Shown piece after piece: positions 58,201-64,000 of a DNA stretch of 64,000 nt. The stretch's first letter is position 1; each line of letters opens with the position of its first letter. The notes below the pieces were generated by a model, which saw only the letters and a program-made list of their open reading frames with translations, had not been told where the DNA came from and searched no databases. The stretch comes from Mycteria americana. Lineage: Eukaryota > Chordata > Aves > Ciconiiformes > Ciconiidae. Location: contig NC_134365.1 in the NCBI RefSeq assembly GCF_035582795.1, positions 219,807,887 through 219,871,886 on the forward strand. Direction: 5' to 3'. Made by a program: the position numbers and the translations under genes.

Positions 58201-58255
58201 CCTGGTTCTCAGCTGGTGTAAATCAGCAGCAATGATTTATACCAGCTGAACATAT
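58201..58255. repeat. Palindromic ancient interspersed repeat (internally deleted)
   Basis: CAGCTGGTGTAAATCA (58,210-58,225) and TGATTTATACCAGCTG (58,233-58,248) are inverted repeats matching at 15 of 16 positions, with a 7-base spacer. The middle of the longer palindrome seen at 52,545-52,622 is missing here. This is the best-preserved copy of the arms in the window. Confidence 0.7.
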
Positions 58256-60579
58256 GAATTCTGGTGTTTGGTAGCAGGTTTTAGAGGGCCTGCCTTGTAA
58301 AGTGCATTGGACTGTGTATTATATTAGCTACAAGAACATTTTGTAAAAATACAGTTGTATTTTATGCCATCTTTTTTTCATATCCTTTATAATCCCACGT
58401 TGTTTGCGTGATTAAACAAGAGGGAAGATGGACTTGTTGCAGAACAGACCAGGAGCCGGGTGATAATGGTCTAAGCTCCCTCTTACATCATGGGCAAGTC
58501 ACTTGAAGCTGAGGTGCTGAATATCCCGTACGAGGTATTGACAGCTTGCAAGCCCTGCTGGAGCCCACAGTGTTTTACAGGGATCTAAGGGCCTCCAGGG
58601 GCATCTGGAGCTGTGGTGGATGCAGACCACAGGTTGGATACTCAGGAGGGAAGGAGGTGGGAAGAGGTGTCCACCCACCACAGTGATGGATAGGAAGGAC
58701 AGTGCAGAATGAGGGCAAATAAGAAATGGCATTTGTTTTTTTTCTGGAAATGTATTTCATTTTCTCAGAAAGACTGATGGATCCGTTCCTGGGGCAAATG
58801 AATTCAAGGAGTGACAATCGATATGTGGACCTCTGATTAGGGGCATCTGAGAACCTAGTGAACATCATCTGCTCTTCTCACAGGGTTAGGTAGGCCTGGC
58901 AGAGGGTTAGGAAAGGATCAAACACTTGGGAGTGGCAATATCCTAAATCTCCTAGCAAACTTGGCCAGAGTTTGTCTATCATCAGAGCTGAGAGCTGTAG
59001 GAGATGTGGCAAGTTCTGGTAAGCAGGAGGGACTGCGGTTTGGACCCTGATTTGCTAAGGATATAAGCCTTTTGAGACATTCTTCTGCCTTCATGAATGT
59101 CTGTATGTCCATCCTCCGACCTTCCAGATGCCTTCTGCTCTCAGTGGCCAGTTCCGGCAAACTTTGGCAGGGGGTTGAGGTTTCAAGAACATCAAAGGTG
59201 GACAATATCCCATCTGCCTAGATATGCTAGCTCTGTCATTGAGCTAGTTCATCCTGGACTCTGTCTATAAACAGTGATTAGAAATTGGCATCAGGGACAT
59301 GTTTCATCCTTGTGTAAAATTTAGCCCAGAACTTTTCTGATTAAGGTAGCACACTGCCAGGGTAGTTCAGCATTAGTCTACTAAATGATCAATTATACTT
59401 GGGATACTTAGAAGAAAAAATGAATTAACTGTAATCCTTGTAGAGCTAGGTAAATTAATTTAGTGATAATAATCCCAAACTCTTGGAGCTGAGTTCCTGT
59501 CTGTATTCTGGCTAAATTGCCTTTGAAACATGCTAAATCTATGGGTATAATAAGTCAAAGAAAGGCATTTCTTTATGAAACACCAATTCATTTTCCTGCT
59601 CTCCTTTGTGCTCAGTTATAATCAGGATTTCAAAAGAGTGTGCTTGAGAGTGGAAAACCATATTATCCTTTAAATATGGTGTCCCAGCTACGGCTGAACT
59701 TTCTGTTTGGACTTTGACCAAGCTGCTGGGCTTAAATCCCAGCTCTGGAGCTACCAGATGGACCACATTATTCTCACTTGCAGAAACCCCATCAGGCAAA
59801 CTGTTTCGACCAGAACAGGTCTGCTGCTCATGGAAGGTGCGAGGTACTAATGGGACTTTGTGTTCCTGCCATGGGTGCCATGCTCCTTCTGGTACCCATC
59901 CCAGCTTGCATTGTACTTGTTTTTTAAAATTCCCTGGGTCAGAGGAATGGGGAAAGGTCTAGTGCAGACACAGCCCTGCTAGCATATAGGGCAAGGCCAG
60001 ATGGACATGCCTAAATGAGGACCACTGGCATCTCAGCATCACAGCAGCCTAAAATGCTTCACAGGGGAATGTCTCAGCCCAGCCAACAGGCACTGCCAAA
60101 GAGAGAGACGTGTTGGAAATCACACTTCTTTCTTGGACTCAAGCGCCTGTGTACAGCCCCGAGATACCTGCATCTTTGGCTGCGTTTGACTAGTAAATAA
60201 ACCAGGCTGGAGCCTGTTCGCTGGCTGCCCATGGCAAGTGGCACAGCAGAACTTGCAACCAGATGGTTTTTATCACCCAAACAGATGACTTCACCCCTAC
60301 TGAGTTTTGTCAATGATCCTTGCCCTTTGCTAGGATGACCATGCCTGGATGTTGTCTGGACTCACTAGCTGGTGAGAGCCCCAGACACGATGGGGAGTAA
60401 GCTAAGATTTAAGCAGTCTGGATGATCATGGAACAGAGCTGGAGCCCTTGCTCTGGCTCTAGCTGGCTTTTTAATACAGACATAGTCTTGGAGGCTTGAA
60501 GCGTTTTGTAACCCTTTGGTTTCACTTTCCTGAAATCCTACATTCTCCCCTTGAGCTCCTGTCACCTTTTCATATCCCA

Positions 60580-60910
60580 GCAGGGAGAGAGTCCTGCAGT
60601 TCACCTCTCTGTTGGCTGAAGAGCTAGCTCCCTTGTTTGTCGTGAACCTGGCTCCCAACAGCTTCATTTGGTGTCCCCTAGTCTTCCTTCTACAAGAGAA
60701 GGTTCTTGTACTGAAAGAGATCCTTTTTCATCCCTCCTGGATGTCCTTCCAGGACATCCTCTCATTTTCATGTAACTATCACCCTCATAATCCTCCAGGA
60801 TGTGTAACAGAGGCATAAGAGGGATATCCTGCTATAGCTATAGCTGGTAGTCAAGCAACACACAGGTTGTAGACCTCTCTTTTTATGTCTCCTCAGAAAT
60901 GAGCCCTTGC
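60580..60910 (-). mobile_element. Fossil CR1-like LINE fragment
   Basis: The plus strand shows, in order, GAGTCCTGCAGTTCACC, CTTCATTTGGTGTCCCCTAG, TACAAGAGAAGG and, further on, GTTGTAGACCTCTC and TGTCTCCTCAG. These match the order of antisense amniote CR1 consensus blocks (CATTGGGTGACCCCTAGTTCTTG.., GAGAAGG.., TTATAGACCTCTATCATATC..CCCTCAG). It is heavily diverged and codes for nothing. Confidence 0.55.
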
Positions 60911-63900
60911 AGCTTTTTGACTGCGAGGAGCAGGAGTCACTGTGATGTCCATCTGGGCTTCCCTCACTGGGGATAGCCAAGGTAGGGCTGGGTCATACTT
61001 GCTTATTTTTCTTGTCCTAGTGCCTCCCAGGAGATTTCATATCCAAAGGAGAGAGCTCAGAGAGTGCTCCTGGGCCACAGCATGGTGAAGGGCCAGGAGA
61101 AAGAGAAACAACTTTTTTCAGGTAGAAAACACAAATCTCTCAACCACAAGATATGGACCACATCATCCTCACTGGTGATACCAGGTCAAGTTTTGATTTA
61201 GTTATTTACCTTCTTGCTTAATAAATTGGAGGCTGAGGGAGGAGTCTGAGAAAGAACCAGTGGGTCCCTTACTGGTTCTCCTGAGCTACTGCTTTTTCTC
61301 CATAGCCATTGGCAGACAGGTAGCGAGGATGGAGATGCTGGCAAGCCTTGACCCACCATGGCAGGCTGGGAACAAAGATTGGTGCCTGCATGTAGGTGAG
61401 ATGCAGTTGGAAAGGCTGCCCAGCCAAATGTTCTTCTGGCGTAAAACAAGCATGTATCACCCTGGGGGATACTAACGGAGGTCACACAACCCCCTTCCTT
61501 CCATATCTCCCAAAGGGACAGGAGAATAGGACAGCTAACCTGGAAGGACTAGCAGCAAACTATTCTTTTTCCCATCTCTCAAACTTGGCAGGAAACCTCT
61601 GTACCTCTATTATACTTGTTCCCCCTTTATAAGATCCCTTCATATGCTGCTTAGAGAGAGGAGCACAGAATGAGGACTGGAATGGATTCCAAAATGCTTC
61701 AGGAGTGCGTAGCTTCTCTGTCTCCTCAGCTCAGCTAACTTTGGGCACTGCAGGTTCAAGAACAAACTCCTGAGAGGTTCATTGCATGGGATTCACCCAG
61801 GCCATAGAGGTCTGTGCCTCAGCTAGAGGTCTTAGCACCATCCCTGAGACCGTGGAGACATGTTCAGGTATCACAAGGTGAGATCTGCAGGGCAAGTGGA
61901 GGCCTCCCTGTCTTGTGAATCTGGGCAGGGAGCTGGGGAACCAGCCCACAAGACCTTCATGGCACCACCAAACCCCACCAGTAGCCTCCATTCCTGGTGC
62001 ACAGATAGGAGGGTGAGGACCTAAGCTCCACAAGCGTCTGGAGAAATGAAAAACCAACTGGCTTTTCTGGCTTCATGTCAAGATGGAAAACAGATGGGAT
62101 CCTTGTACTGTGGCTTTCTTCCTCCCTGGTGAGCAGATGTTGTAACCTTTTCTAGAGCAGGCTGGAGAAACGTGCCCTCTTGTCCAAGAGCTGGCCAAGC
62201 TCCGCACCAGGAGAAGGGACATTAAGAGATACAGACCTTTTTTTGGCCCAGGTCACAGCCTGCAGCCTGGCTGGCCTGCAAAGAGGGTGCAAAAGAGTGT
62301 GTATGGGGGCACTGACACCTACTTCATCATTGCTTTGCATCCGTGGGAAAGGATCTGCAAAGAGAATCAGGAGTGTTGGTTGGCTCAAGGCAGAGTTCCT
62401 TGTACAGCCTGTGTGGGTATTTTATAAGCATATGTAGTCAATTGTGACCTGGTTGTAGAAATGAGTGGGAAATCTGGGTCCTCTGTGTGCACGAAAAGGC
62501 AGGTAGTAGGTTTAAGGGTGGGCTGGAAGGCAGAGGGTTGGGAACCATGGAGAAAAGAAAGTGCAACAATCAAGGAAAAGAAGGGAATGAAGTCACTGAT
62601 TGCTTCTCAAGGCTGTATTTTAAAATGTCACCTGATTGGTTTTCAAGCCAGAAAGGTTTCAGGTCCAGTGGGTTTCCAGTAATGATGGTAAAATAAGGAG
62701 GAGCACTGCAAGGAATTTGTAAACTTTGTATTTCTTTCCCAGTTTTTTAAAGTTTCATGAAAAGGACTTTTGTCCTTCCTGGCTTGAAATCAAACTTGGG
62801 AGTAAAAACCTGTCTATGTTCACCAAGAGAAAAGACTTTTTCTCAGCAAGATTTCCAATACTTGGATTTGTGACATTGGAAGCTTTTCTTTTTTTAGGAA
62901 GACACATTTCTCTGTGTCTATGTTTTGCAAAACTTCATGTTGTACTCACTTATCTATGTGGAAACAGGCTTTTTGTAGGCAAAGTCCCCAGAGCCACAGG
63001 TTTCCAGCCCCAGGAGGGGATTGAGACATTTACAAGGAAAATATAATGCTGCCACCTCCATCATTTGAAGATAGCATTGCAAAGTGCATGGCCATCTTCC
63101 AACTGATCTGCGCTCGATCAGCTGGAGCAGTGCAACCACAGACCAAGGGCTCTTCTGGGTCTGCTCTTCTCCAGCCACAGCTAGTGCCAGAGCAACCCAC
63201 AAGATGTGCAGCAGTGAGCTTCTGGAGCCCTCATTAAACCGTATCATTATATCAGACCATGGGCAATTCACGGCAGCCTTTACACCACATCGCAGAGTGG
63301 CGACAACTAGAAAACAAGAGGATGAGTTAGTAGGCATCTCAGCTCGTAGATAAGTAGGGAGCACCCAGTCCCTAATAGCACTGCAACAAACACTGGGACT
63401 GTGTCTTCACCTAAACCGCTTGTTAAATAAGTCATAGTCAAGCCTGGGGTTTCTACAAAGGTTTCTTTTCAAGAGAAGGAAATACAACTTCATCATACTA
63501 GGAAGTATCAGAAAAGGAATCATGCACCAGGGTCCCAGGGGCATTCAGGAGTCCAAAATGTGCGGAGCCAGAGTCAGGGACAGGATCGCTGGACTAGAGA
63601 AAATTGCATAACTCTAGCCTGGCAGCTTGATCCAACATTAGTCCTGGAGACTCATCTGCAAACCAAGCTAAGCACCACCAGCTTGTGCAGACCACAAAAC
63701 AGAGAGAGTCAGCTCTTATGTGCTTAGTGTGGAACGGCTTGCAAAGGATTTGGTGAATCCAGCTTAATTTCCATGTGTCTTCTGATGAAATCTGTATTGA
63801 AGTCATTATGATAGCGTGGGCTTTTCCAGATGTGACAGTAAATGTCTGCAGGCACACTTTTTAACAGTCTGCAGGGTTAGGAAGACATTTTATGATCTAG

Positions 63901-64000
63901 GTGGACGAGGCTGTTTAATGTCTGAGCAAAAAAAAATTAATGGCAAAGAGCTGCCTAACAAGCCTTTTTCTGAGTGATTGCTAGCCAGGCTAATGTGTAT

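Larger units (their letters stand above)
50136..64000. other. Downstream intergenic DNA
   Basis: No spliced exon of a neighbouring gene can be supported in these 13.9 kb. In mammals UVRAG lies tail-to-tail with WNT11, but I see none of its coding sequence here. The recognisable contents are listed separately: ancient repeats, a CT microsatellite, short tandem repeats, a hairpin and one long open frame. Confidence 0.5.

Noticed and set aside
50136..64000. Possible 3' exons of a tail-to-tail neighbour (UVRAG in mammals)
   Set aside because: No frame on the minus strand shows recognisable UVRAG sequence; the gene probably lies beyond the window.

Overview
The window is vertebrate nuclear DNA, almost certainly from a bird. 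The one gene is split by long GT..AG introns. The dispersed repeats are CR1 LINEs with the avian-type octamer tail (ATTCTATG) and an avian ERVL-type solo LTR. The protein keeps the residues I recall for chicken WNT11. The species cannot be fixed from the sequence alone. I see no prokaryotic features, CRISPR array, tRNA or rRNA.

Layout. Positions 1-22,330 are upstream non-coding DNA. They hold a rearranged CR1 fragment (272-1632, minus), a CT-rich microsatellite (6911-7046), a short CR1 3' end (12,405-12,748, plus), a complete solo LTR with a 5-bp target-site duplication (18,510-19,092) and a 1.4-kb TTTTC pyrimidine array (20,921-22,328). A CpG-island promoter with a TATA box follows at 22,730-23,330. 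The WNT11 transcription unit then runs on the plus strand from about 23,073 to about 50,135. It has one predicted non-coding first exon, a second exon carrying the start codon, and four further coding exons. Together they encode an intact 354-residue protein. Positions 50,136-64,000 are downstream non-coding DNA with ancient repeat remnants, a second CT-rich microsatellite and one unexplained 326-codon open frame.

How it works together. WNT11 is a secreted, lipid-modified ligand that acts mainly in non-canonical Wnt/planar cell polarity signalling. The rest of the window is best read as its regulatory surroundings. The predicted core promoter packs a SOX-POU composite site, a CRE-like site, a TCF/LEF site and a TATA box into about 65 bp. 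It lies between two strand-asymmetric repeats: a homopyrimidine array ending about 0.75 kb upstream, and a G-rich 27/54-bp minisatellite starting about 0.2 kb downstream in intron 1. I found no wholly new gene system. The most interesting material is this promoter arrangement, a palindromic ancient repeat present in three copies, and several fossil CR1 remnants.
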